A stretch of DNA of 7,145 bases from Bacillota bacterium (GTDB lineage: Bacteria; Bacillota; Clostridia; Christensenellales; CALWSW01). Position numbers and translations under genes: made by a program. The notes under the pieces are model-generated. The model saw nothing but the letters and a program-made list of their open reading frames with translations. It was not told the origin of the DNA and made no database searches. The stretch covers positions 1 to 7,145 of the forward strand of contig JAEYFO010000185.1 of assembly GCA_023402915.1 (NCBI GenBank), written 5' to 3'. Shown piece by piece: positions 1 to 5,513 of the stretch (positions within the stretch are counted from its first letter, which is position 1; every line of letters begins with the position of its first letter).

Positions 1-771
1 GCCAAGAGCCTTTATCCGCTCGAAACGGAAATTCTCGTCCGGGAGCGCAAGCGCCTGGGGAAAAACCGCAGCTTTGCGATCCTTTTGAGCGGCGCGGCGG
101 TGGAGCAGGTGCTCTTTGACACCGGCCTGATGCGCCGCACGGAGGAGGGCTACTCCATCGAAGGGGGCGTGCCCGAAGCGCTCGTGGCGGAAGAATGCTG
201 CAGGCGGGCGTTCCTTCGCGGGGCGTTCATGGGCGGCGGCTCGGTGAGCGACCCGTCCAAGGGCTATCACCTGGAATTCGTCATCCGCTCGGAGCGGCTG
301 GCCTGCGAGCTTTGCGACGCGCTCAACGGATACGATCTCAACGCAAAAGTTGTGCTCCGCAAGGGCAGTAATGTGGTATACTTGAAAGAGAGCGAAAAAA
401 TCACGGACTTTTTGACGCTCATCGGGGCGCACGGCGCGCTGCTCGATCTGGAAAACGTCCGGATCTACAAGGATTTCCGCAATCATCTCAACCGTCAAGT
501 CAACTGTGAGACCGCCAACATCTTCAAAACCGTCAGCGCGGCCACGCGCCAGATCGAAAATATCCAGTATCTGATTGCGCACGAGGGGTTCAAAACGCTT
601 TCGCCCGCCCTTCGGGAAACGGCGGAAGTGCGCATCAACCATCCGGACGCGACGCTGTCCGAGCTGGGAGAGCTGCTCTCCGAGCCCATCGGAAAATCCG
701 GCGTCAACCACCGGCTGCGGCGGCTTGAAACCATTGCGCTTGAATTAAAATCCGAAAAGGGGGACGCCTGA
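1..771 (+). CDS. whiA: WhiA, DNA-binding regulator of the LAGLIDADG/HTH type (5' end outside window)
   Basis: The reading frame is open from base 1, so the start lies upstream. About 256 residues are present, against roughly 310-330 for the family. WhiA controls sporulation septation in actinomycetes and influences cell division and chromosome segregation in Bacillus. Its N-terminal half resembles a LAGLIDADG homing endonuclease that has lost nuclease activity, and its C-terminus is a helix-turn-helix DNA-binding domain. Seen here: the family block CCRRAFLRGAF followed by GGSVSDPSKGYHLEF (from about base 196), the block YKDFRNHLNRQVNCETAN (about 466-520), and a C-terminal HTH containing TLSELGELL and KSGVNHRLRRL (about 652-729). 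The stop TGA (769-771) directly abuts the ATG of the next gene, implying co-transcription. The order whiA then an HPr-like gene matches the yvcJ-yvcK-whiA-crh cluster of Bacillus. An internal TTG at base 85 is not a credible start because homologous sequence continues upstream of it. Confidence 0.95.
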   Translation, partial: AKSLYPLETEILVRERKRLGKNRSFAILLSGAAVEQVLFDTGLMRRTEEGYSIEGGVPEALVAEECCRRAFLRGAFMGGGSVSDPSKGYHLEFVIRSERLACELCDALNGYDLNAKVVLRKGSNVVYLKESEKITDFLTLIGAHGALLDLENVRIYKDFRNHLNRQVNCETANIFKTVSAATRQIENIQYLIAHEGFKTLSPALRETAEVRINHPDATLSELGELLSEPIGKSGVNHRLRRLETIALELKSEKGDA

Positions 772-1023
772 ATGACTCACAGAACGGTTCGCATCGTCAG
801 CCCGGAGGGGCTAAAATCCCGTCCTGCCGCCGCCTTTGTGGCCGCGGCCAGCCGCTTCTCCTCGCAGATCCTTGTGGAAGTGGGGAACAAGAAGATCAAC
901 GCCAAGTCCATCATGGGCGTGTTGTCCCTCGGCGCGACCGAGGGCGAGCGGGTGCATATCTACGCCCGGGGCGAGGACGAAAAAGAAGCGATCGAGACGC
1001 TGTGCCGCCTGATCGAAGGCTGA
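772..1023 (+). CDS. crh: Crh-like HPr-family protein with Lys at the His15 position
   Basis: This is an 83-residue cytoplasmic HPr-fold protein. HPr carries phosphate on His15 in the PTS sugar uptake system. Bacillota also phosphorylate HPr, and its paralogue Crh, on Ser46 through HPr kinase, and the Ser46-P form is a co-repressor with CcpA. Here the active-site segment reads EGLKSRPAA. Residue 15 is Lys (codon AAA, 814-816) where HPr has His and Bacillus Crh has Gln; Arg17 and Pro18 are kept. The Ser46 segment NAKSIMG is intact (Ser46 codon 907-909). The protein should therefore be unable to act as a PTS carrier but able to be a Ser46-P regulator. The start ATG follows the whiA stop with no gap, and a G-rich Shine-Dalgarno site (AAAAGGGGG, about 755-763) lies inside the end of whiA, so translation may be coupled. 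The position after whiA is that of crh in Bacillus. The regulatory role is inferred from the family. Confidence 0.9.
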   Translation: MTHRTVRIVSPEGLKSRPAAAFVAAASRFSSQILVEVGNKKINAKSIMGVLSLGATEGERVHIYARGEDEKEAIETLCRLIEG

Positions 1024-1084
1024 CGTCCGGATAAGGGCGTTTTTCCGGTTTTCCGCTTGCCGAAACGATCGGCGTACGGGAGCT

Positions 1085-1146
1085 GGGAGACGCTTGACGC
1101 TTTACCTCCTGCTGCGTTCTACCCTCAGGAGGAGAGAGGTTCTCCC
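1085..1146. other. Nested hairpin element, possible structured RNA
   Basis: Two perfect inverted repeats are nested. The outer stem pairs GGGAGA (1085-1090) with TCTCCC (1141-1146), and the inner stem pairs CCTCCTG (1105-1111) with CAGGAGG (1126-1132). Between them are asymmetric internal loops of 14 and 8 bases, and the apical loop is 14 bases. A further strong hairpin follows at 1153-1180. The structure can form on either strand, so the strand is not assigned. The function is unknown; it may be part of the 3' end of the whiA-crh transcript or a small RNA. Confidence 0.35.
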
Positions 1147-1152
1147 CTTCGC

Positions 1153-1180
1153 TGCCCGCACTGTGCTTTCGGTGCGGGCA
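1153..1180 (+). terminator. Strong hairpin, possible terminator of the whiA-crh transcript
   Basis: TGCCCGCAC (1153-1161) pairs perfectly with GTGCGGGCA (1172-1180), giving a 9-bp GC-rich stem with a 10-base loop. The following bases are TTTGAATCC, so the U-tract is very short and intrinsic termination would be weak. It is the best terminator-like hairpin between crh and dnaE, about 130 bases after the crh stop. It could instead be a structural part of the element just upstream. Confidence 0.35.
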
Positions 1181-1260
1181 TTTGAATCCAGCGGCAGAAA
1201 AAGCGGCGCGGCAGAAAAAACGTATGTCCGGCAGAAAACGGTTTGCAGGGAGTTTCCGGC

Positions 1261-1303
1261 GGCTTCGGCCGGACAGAGCGACGGCCTTTGGAAAGAGGCG
1301 CGC
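1261..1303. repeat. Imperfect direct repeat, copy A
   Basis: The copy begins GGCTTCGGCCGGACA and ends GCCTTTGGAAAGAGGCGCGC. By hand alignment it matches copy B (1537-1579) at 35 of 43 positions without gaps. The differences cluster in the middle eight bases, so the two ends are conserved more than the centre. The first ten bases form GGC-TTCG-GCC, a stable UUCG-type mini-hairpin. The last six bases enter the hairpin at 1298-1341. Confidence 0.6.
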
Positions 1304-1341
1304 TTTTTGAAGAATTTTGGGAAACCTTCGAAGCGCCGCGC
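1298..1341. repeat. Long imperfect inverted repeat (hairpin)
   Basis: The left arm 1298-1312 pairs with the right arm 1326-1341. I count 14 pairs including two G-T wobbles, one mismatch (1304/1334) and one bulged base (1336), around a 13-base loop. The outer part is GCGCG with CGCGC and the inner part GAAG with CTTC. A stem this long is unlikely to be casual in a short intergenic stretch. Much of this segment resembles 7013-7057 at the other end of the window. Confidence 0.45.
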
Positions 1342-1480
1342 TGAGCAGTTGCGATTCCCGCTGTTGCCGTTTCGACCTTTCGAAGGGCGCGGCACGCTGC
1401 GGGCGGGGAGTAGTCCCTCCCCTTTGGAAAACATGGGGAAGCAGCGGCCTGACTGCACGCCGCCGCTCTGTCCATCCCTT

Positions 1481-1542
1481 GAAACCAACGGCAACACAGC
1501 GCGCCTTTGAAAAATCCGGTTGGCGAGGGGGCCGTTGGCTTT
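1481..1542. repeat. Inverted repeat with 8-bp perfect core
   Basis: CCAACGGC (1485-1492) is the exact reverse complement of GCCGTTGG (1531-1538). The stem can be extended outward past one mismatch by two A-T pairs, and the loop is about 38 bases. The right arm overlaps the start of direct repeat copy B. The left arm also forms a second imperfect pairing with 1360-1372 (CGCTGTTGCCGTT against AACGGCAACACAGCG at 1488-1502, with a 2-base bulge), so alternative folds compete. Confidence 0.4.
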
Positions 1543-1579
1543 GGCCGGACAAGGAAACAGCCTTTGGGAAGCGGCGCGC
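1537..1579. repeat. Imperfect direct repeat, copy B
   Basis: The copy begins GGCTTTGGCCGGACA and ends GCCTTTGGGAAGCGGCGCGC. It is the partner of copy A at 1261-1303 and lies 276 bases further on. It ends about 90 bases before the dnaE start codon, so it could lie in the dnaE leader if transcription starts upstream. Confidence 0.6.
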
Positions 1580-1652
1580 CTGTTTGGCGAGTTGTTTGGT
1601 GGAGTCCCGGCATTTTTGAAAATACTTTTGACATACCCTTTGACGAAAAATT

Positions 1653-1658
1653 CAGGAG
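1653..1658 (+). promoter_or_regulatory. dnaE ribosome binding site with long spacer
   Basis: CAGGAG ends 12 bases before the dnaE ATG, longer than the usual 5-9. The start is fixed by the canonical DnaE N-terminus and no other start codon lies between. The same 12-base spacing is seen at mtrB and pfkA, which supports it as real usage in this genome. Confidence 0.7.
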
Positions 1659-1670
1659 CATCAAACCCGT

Positions 1671-4600
1671 ATGACTGATTTTGTTCATCTTCACGTTCAC
1701 AGCGAATACAGCCTGCTCGACGGCGCGGCGCGTATCAGGGACCTTTGCGCCCGGGCGAAGGAGCTGGGCTTTTCCGCGCTGGCGCTGACCGATCACGGCG
1801 TGATGTACGGCGTGCTGGCCTTTTATCAGGAGTGCCTGGCCAACGGCATCAAGCCGCTCATCGGCATGGAAGCCTATGTCGCGCCCCGCTCCCTGCGGGA
1901 AAAGCAGGGGCGGGCCGACCGCGAATACGCCCATCTGATCCTCATCGCAAAAAACGAGACGGGCTACCGCAACCTCTGCCGCCTTTCGACGCTGGCCTTT
2001 ACGGAAGGGTTTTATTATAAGCCCCGCATCGATTACGACGTGCTCGCGCAATACAGCGAGGGGCTGATCTGTTCTTCGGCCTGCCTGGCGGGCGATATTC
2101 CCCAGCTGCTGCTCTCCGGCCGCTACGAGGACGCAAAGGCGCTGGCCGCCCGGCTTCGGGGGATGTTCGGCGAGGATTTTTACATCGAGCTTCAGGATCA
2201 CGGCATCGAGGAGCAAAGGCGCATTCTGCCCGATCTGGTGCGCCTTGCCCGGGAGCTTTCCATCAAGCTCATCGCCACGAACGACGTGCATTATGTGGCC
2301 AAGGAGGACGCCGAGGCGCAGGACGCGCTCATGTGCATCCAGATGGGGCGGTTCGTCGATGAAGAGAACCGTATGCGCATGGAGGGCAGCGAGTTCTATC
2401 TTAAAAGCGGCGACCAGATGGCCGAGATCTTCCGCGACTATCCCGAGGCCGTTACAAACACCCTTGAAGTGGCGGAAAAATGCGACGTTTCGTTTGAATT
2501 CGGGAAAATTTACCTGCCCCATTACGACGTGCCGGAAGGCATGACCAACAAGGAATACCTCCGCAGCCTCTGCGAAGCGGGCATGGCGCGAAAGTGCGCC
2601 GGAAAGGGCGGCGACTACTGCGAGCGGCTCGACTACGAGCTTTCCGTCATCGATTCCATGGGGTACACCGATTATTTCCTGATCGTGTGGGACTTCATCA
2701 ATTTTGCCCGCAGCAGGGGCATTCCCGTCGGCCCGGGCCGGGGCAGCGCCGCCGGCAGCATCGCGGCCTATTGCCTGGACATCACGGACATCGATCCCAT
2801 CCGCTACAGCCTGCTCTTCGAGCGCTTTTTGAATCCGGAGCGCGTGTCCATGCCCGATATCGACGTGGACTTCTGCTTCGAGCGGCGGCAGGAAGTGATC
2901 GATTACGTCACGGAAAAATACGGCGCGGATCACGTCGCGCAGATCATCACCTTCGGCACGCTGGCCGCCCGCGCGTCCGTGCGGGACATGGGGCGGGTGC
3001 TGCGCGTCCCCTACAGCGACGTGGATAAGATCACAAAGCTCATTCCCGCAGAATTGAACATCACCATCAAGCGGGCGCTCGAGACCAGCGCGGAGCTGCG
3101 CGCCGCCTATGAAAACGACCCGCAGGTGCATCGCATTCTCGTCCTGGCGCAGAAGGTCGAAGGCATGCCGCGCAACGCATCGACCCACGCGGCGGGCGTG
3201 GTGATCGCCGCCCGGCCCATCGTCGAGCACGTGCCGCTGCAGAAAAACGGCGACGTCATCACGACGCAGTTCACCATGGGCGAGATCGAAAAGCTGGGCC
3301 TTTTGAAAATGGACTTTCTGGGGCTGCGCACGCTGACGGTCATTCACGACACGTTGGAGGAGATCGTCCGGCAGGGCGACGAAGCGCCGCAGTTTGAAAC
3401 CATGGGCGACGACGATCCGGCGGTGTACGCGCTCATTTCCTCCGGCGACACGGACGGCGTGTTCCAGCTCGAATCGGGCGGGATGCGGGCGTTTTTGCAG
3501 CAGCTCAAGCCCGATTGCTTTGAGGACATCATCGCCGGAATTTCGCTCTACCGCCCCGGCCCCATGGATCAGATCCCCCGCTATGTGGCCTGCAAGAACG
3601 ACCCCGGCAAGGTGCGCTACGCCCATCCGCTGCTCGAGCCCATCCTTGCGCCCACCTACGGCTGCATGGTCTATCAGGAGCAGGTCATGCAGATCGTCCG
3701 CGATCTGGCGGGCTATTCCCTCGGTCACAGCGATCTGGTGCGCCGCGCCATGGCGAAAAAGAAAAAGGACGTCATGGCAAAGGAGCAGACCAACTTCATC
3801 GAGGGCTGCGGGAAAAAGGGCGTGAGCCGCGCCGTCGCCGTGGAGATCTTCGACGCGATGATGGACTTTGCGCAGTACGCCTTCAACAAATCCCACGCCG
3901 CGGCCTATGCCGTCGTCGCATACCGCACGGCCTGGCTCAAGGTGCATTATCCGGCGGAATTCATGGCTTCGCTCATCAACAGCTTCATCGACCGGACGGA
4001 GAAGGTGGCGGAATACGTCCGCTCCTGCAAGGCCCACGGCATCGAGACGCTGCCGCCGGACATCAACGCTTCCCGCGCCCGGTTTTCCGTCGAAAAAAAG
4101 GACGGGAAAAAATGCGTCCGTTTCGGCCTTGGAGCCATCCGTAACGTGGGCGTGGCCGCCTGCGAAGCCATCGTGAAGGAGCGGGAGGAAAACGGCCCGT
4201 ACCGCGACTTTTTTGACTTCGTGCGCCGGGCGGGCGAGTTTGCAAACCGCCGCATGGTGGAAAGCATGATCAAAGCCGGGGCGTTCGATTCCCTCGGCGC
4301 GCGCCGGTCCCAGCTGATGGAATGCTGCGGCCGGGCGCTCGATTCGCTGGCGCAGGAGCGGCGCACCCAGATCGCCGGGCAGGTGAATCTGTTCGATATG
4401 CTGGCCGACGAGCCGCAGGAGACTTCTCTTCGGATGGAGATGCCCGACCTGCCGGAGCTGCCGCCCCGGGCGCGCTACGCCTTTGAAAAAGAGGCCACCG
4501 GTATGTACATCACCGGCCATCCCCTTGAAGAATACGAAAAAGAGCTGTCCGCCATGGGGCTGACCATCCGTCAGATCCTCGATTCGACGGAAGCGGAGGG

Positions 4601-5135
4601 CGCGGTGCGCGACAACGCCCGGGTGCAGATCGGCGGCGTGCTGTCCCAGATCCGCCGCAAAACCACCCGGACGGGCAGCACCATGGCCTACGTCACCATT
4701 GAGGACATGACCGGTACCATGGAGCTGGTGGTGTTCCCCAAGGTTTTGGAAAACAGCCGGGCGCTCCTTCAGGAGGACGCGGCGGTGGTCGTGCGCGGCC
4801 GGGTCAACCTGCGCGACGAAGAGGAAAACGTCATCGTGGCGGACGAGCTTTTGCCGCTGGAAAAGGGAGAGAAGATCCGTCCGCTGGGCGGGAGCACCCC
4901 CAAAAGCGGCGGGAAGGAGATCAGGCGCGGATTGTATCTTCGTTGCGACATGGCGCGGGACAAAAACGCTATTTTGGCGGCGCTGGTCAATTTCCCGGGA
5001 GACATGCCCGTCGTGCTGGCCGCGGGGGGAAAGGCGCTGCGGGTGCCGCCGGGCTTTGACGTGCGGCCGGACAAGGCGCTTTTGGAACAGCTTGAAGGGA
5101 TGCTCGGCAGCGAAAACGTCAAGCTGGTGCGGTAG
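1671..5135 (+). CDS. dnaE: DNA polymerase III subunit alpha, DnaE
   Basis: This is the replicative C-family DNA polymerase, 1154 residues, close to the roughly 1160 of E. coli DnaE. The N-terminal PHP domain (about 1-280) carries a full set of metal ligands by motif: His8, His10, Asp17, His42, Glu67, His88, Cys138, Asp205 and His207, so a 3'-5' proofreading exonuclease is predicted. The polymerase core contains GPGRGSAAGS (354-363), the catalytic MPDIDVDF with Asp396 and Asp398, and KMDFLGL with the third catalytic Asp548. A helix-hairpin-helix region follows (about 815-880), then a sliding-clamp-binding motif QVNLF (904-908), an OB fold (about 983-1060) and a small C-terminal domain. The start is fixed by MTDFVHLHVHSEYS. 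There is no clear terminator after the stop; the TAG stop is the first half of the next promoter's -35 box. Clostridia usually also carry PolC, which is not visible here. Confidence 0.98.
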   Translation: MTDFVHLHVHSEYSLLDGAARIRDLCARAKELGFSALALTDHGVMYGVLAFYQECLANGIKPLIGMEAYVAPRSLREKQGRADREYAHLILIAKNETGYRNLCRLSTLAFTEGFYYKPRIDYDVLAQYSEGLICSSACLAGDIPQLLLSGRYEDAKALAARLRGMFGEDFYIELQDHGIEEQRRILPDLVRLARELSIKLIATNDVHYVAKEDAEAQDALMCIQMGRFVDEENRMRMEGSEFYLKSGDQMAEIFRDYPEAVTNTLEVAEKCDVSFEFGKIYLPHYDVPEGMTNKEYLRSLCEAGMARKCAGKGGDYCERLDYELSVIDSMGYTDYFLIVWDFINFARSRGIPVGPGRGSAAGSIAAYCLDITDIDPIRYSLLFERFLNPERVSMPDIDVDFCFERRQEVIDYVTEKYGADHVAQIITFGTLAARASVRDMGRVLRVPYSDVDKITKLIPAELNITIKRALETSAELRAAYENDPQVHRILVLAQKVEGMPRNASTHAAGVVIAARPIVEHVPLQKNGDVITTQFTMGEIEKLGLLKMDFLGLRTLTVIHDTLEEIVRQGDEAPQFETMGDDDPAVYALISSGDTDGVFQLESGGMRAFLQQLKPDCFEDIIAGISLYRPGPMDQIPRYVACKNDPGKVRYAHPLLEPILAPTYGCMVYQEQVMQIVRDLAGYSLGHSDLVRRAMAKKKKDVMAKEQTNFIEGCGKKGVSRAVAVEIFDAMMDFAQYAFNKSHAAAYAVVAYRTAWLKVHYPAEFMASLINSFIDRTEKVAEYVRSCKAHGIETLPPDINASRARFSVEKKDGKKCVRFGLGAIRNVGVAACEAIVKEREENGPYRDFFDFVRRAGEFANRRMVESMIKAGAFDSLGARRSQLMECCGRALDSLAQERRTQIAGQVNLFDMLADEPQETSLRMEMPDLPELPPRARYAFEKEATGMYITGHPLEEYEKELSAMGLTIRQILDSTEAEGAVRDNARVQIGGVLSQIRRKTTRTGSTMAYVTIEDMTGTMELVVFPKVLENSRALLQEDAAVVVRGRVNLRDEEENVIVADELLPLEKGEKIRPLGGSTPKSGGKEIRRGLYLRCDMARDKNAILAALVNFPGDMPVVLAAGGKALRVPPGFDVRPDKALLEQLEGMLGSENVKLVR

Positions 5136-5161
5136 TCAGCGGCAGGCGGTTGTGGTATAAT
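5133..5161 (+). promoter_or_regulatory. Extended -10 promoter for the mtrB-pfkA operon
   Basis: A perfect TATAAT (5156-5161) is preceded by TGG (5153-5155), giving an extended -10 element. Exactly 17 bases upstream is TAGTCA (5133-5138), matching TTGACA at four of six positions. The -35 box starts on the dnaE stop codon. Transcription would begin near 5168, giving a leader of about 79 bases before the mtrB ATG. This is the best vegetative sigma promoter in the window. Confidence 0.8.
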
Positions 5162-5168
5162 AGCCCAA

Positions 5169-5216
5169 AGCGGCAAAGGGCGAAAAAATAAAAAACAAGA
5201 AGGAACTTTGGCCGCT
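5169..5216 (+). promoter_or_regulatory. Possible 5'-terminal stem-loop of the mtrB leader
   Basis: AGCGGC (5169-5174) is the exact reverse complement of GCCGCT (5211-5216), enclosing an A-rich 36-base loop. The stem starts at about the predicted transcription start and ends one base before the first NAG triplet. A competing pairing, CCAAAG (5165-5170) with CTTTGG (5206-5211), excludes it. In the Bacillus trp leader a 5' stem-loop just ahead of the NAG repeats helps TRAP bind; the parallel here is inference. Confidence 0.35.
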
Positions 5217-5234
5217 CAGACGAGAAGAGAGGAG
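5217..5234 (+). promoter_or_regulatory. NAG-triplet array, candidate TRAP binding site over the mtrB ribosome site
   Basis: The bases read CAG-ac-GAG-aa-GAG-ag-GAG, four NAG triplets each separated by exactly two bases. TRAP binds RNA as GAG/UAG-rich triplets spaced by 2-3 bases, one per subunit. The last two triplets overlap the Shine-Dalgarno AGAGGAG (5228-5234), which lies 12 bases before the ATG at 5247, so bound TRAP would block ribosomes. Natural Bacillus sites have about 9-11 triplets, so four is few, and CAG is a weak triplet. A purine-rich ribosome site can mimic such an array by chance. Confidence 0.5.
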
Positions 5235-5246
5235 CGCGAAAGATTT

Positions 5247-5480
5247 ATGTGCGATCAGGACAAAAACAGCGTCAGCGCGCAGTATGTCGTCATCAAGGCG
5301 GAGGATAACGGCGTGAGCATCATCGGCATGACCCGCGGCCGGGAGACCCGCCTGCTGCACACGGAGAAGATCGACAAGGGCGAAGTGTGCATCATGCAGT
5401 TCACGGAAAACACCTCGGCCATCAAGGTGCGGGGAAAGGCGAAGATCCTTACGGAATTCGGCGAAATTTTCTCGGAGTAA
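5247..5480 (+). CDS. mtrB: Trp RNA-binding attenuation protein (TRAP, MtrB)
   Basis: This 77-residue protein closely matches Bacillus MtrB (75 residues). MtrB forms an 11-subunit ring that, when loaded with tryptophan, binds GAG/UAG repeats in RNA to terminate transcription or block translation of trp genes. Nearly the whole chain aligns without gaps at an offset of +4: VVIKAEDNGVSIIGMTRG, then EKIDKGEV, then QFTENTSAIKVRG. Residues that contact tryptophan or RNA in Bacillus TRAP are kept: Thr29, Gln51, Thr53 and Ser57 (tryptophan pocket) and Glu40, Lys41, Asp43, Lys60 and Arg62 (RNA face, the Lys-Lys-Arg set). I chose ATG 5247 because the resulting N-terminus has nearly the family length. 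A TTG at 5208 would add 13 residues and has only a 3-base spacer from its purine-rich site. In Bacillus mtrB sits with folE; here it heads an operon with pfkA 33 bases downstream. No trp biosynthesis gene is visible. Confidence 0.93.
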   Translation: MCDQDKNSVSAQYVVIKAEDNGVSIIGMTRGRETRLLHTEKIDKGEVCIMQFTENTSAIKVRGKAKILTEFGEIFSE

Positions 5481-5494
5481 GCGCCAAAAGGCGC
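5481..5494 (+). promoter_or_regulatory. Short perfect hairpin between mtrB and pfkA
   Basis: GCGCC-AAAA-GGCGC begins immediately after the mtrB stop codon and ends one base before the pfkA Shine-Dalgarno AAGGAG (5496-5501), which is 12 bases from the pfkA ATG. No T-run follows, so it is not a terminator. It may mark an mRNA processing site or tune translation of pfkA relative to mtrB; this is inference. Confidence 0.4.
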
Positions 5495-5513
5495 AAAGGA
5501 GAACAAAAACCAT

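Larger units (their letters stand above)
1024..1670. other. Gene-free, repeat-rich intergenic region between crh and dnaE
   Basis: I see no credible gene in these 647 bases. The open frames on both strands are Arg/Ser/Pro-rich, lack a good ribosome site and match no family I know. The stretch instead contains several inverted repeats, an imperfect 43-base direct repeat (1261-1303 and 1537-1579), and many variants of CCTTTGRAA, often followed by a GGCGCGC-like string (near 1285, 1325, 1376, 1421, 1504 and 1561). Directly after crh there is a weak hairpin, CCGGA (1027-1031) with TCCGG (1044-1048), followed by only four T. The sharply different texture from the flanking genes suggests an interspersed non-coding element or structured transcript. 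It might also be decayed sequence. Confidence 0.6.

Noticed and set aside
1105..1132. T-box-like string on the minus strand (AGGGTAGAACGCAG)
   Set aside because: The tRNA-pairing UGGN is replaced by UAGA, no specifier stem was seen, and no minus-strand gene lies downstream to be controlled.
1094..1619. Plus-strand open frames inside the crh-dnaE gap (1094-1510 and 1317-1619)
   Set aside because: Arg/Ser/Pro-rich translations with no family resemblance and no Shine-Dalgarno site; they run through hairpins and repeats, which fits non-coding DNA better.
1628..1656. Perfect TTGACA (1628-1633) upstream of dnaE as a promoter
   Set aside because: No acceptable -10 box lies at 16-18 bases; the bases there are the ribosome site. 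It is left as an unsupported -35-like match.
1024..1670. CRISPR array
   Set aside because: Repeated motifs are too short and degenerate, spacing is irregular and no cas gene is present.
1125..4520. Open frame of about 1131 codons on the minus strand, antisense to dnaE and running into the intergenic region
   Set aside because: It mirrors dnaE codon by codon in GC-rich DNA, is rich in His, Arg, Asp and Val as such antisense frames are, has no credible ribosome site, and the opposite strand encodes an unmistakable DnaE.
5208..5246. Alternative TTG start for mtrB at 5208, adding 13 residues
   Set aside because: The purine-rich site AGAAGGA is only 3 bases away, the added residues have no counterpart in TRAP, and ATG 5247 gives nearly the family length.
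5475..5501. NAG triplets between mtrB and pfkA as a second TRAP site
   Set aside because: The triplets are irregularly spaced (1, 6 and 5 bases) and interrupted by a GC hairpin, unlike the 2-3 base rhythm required.
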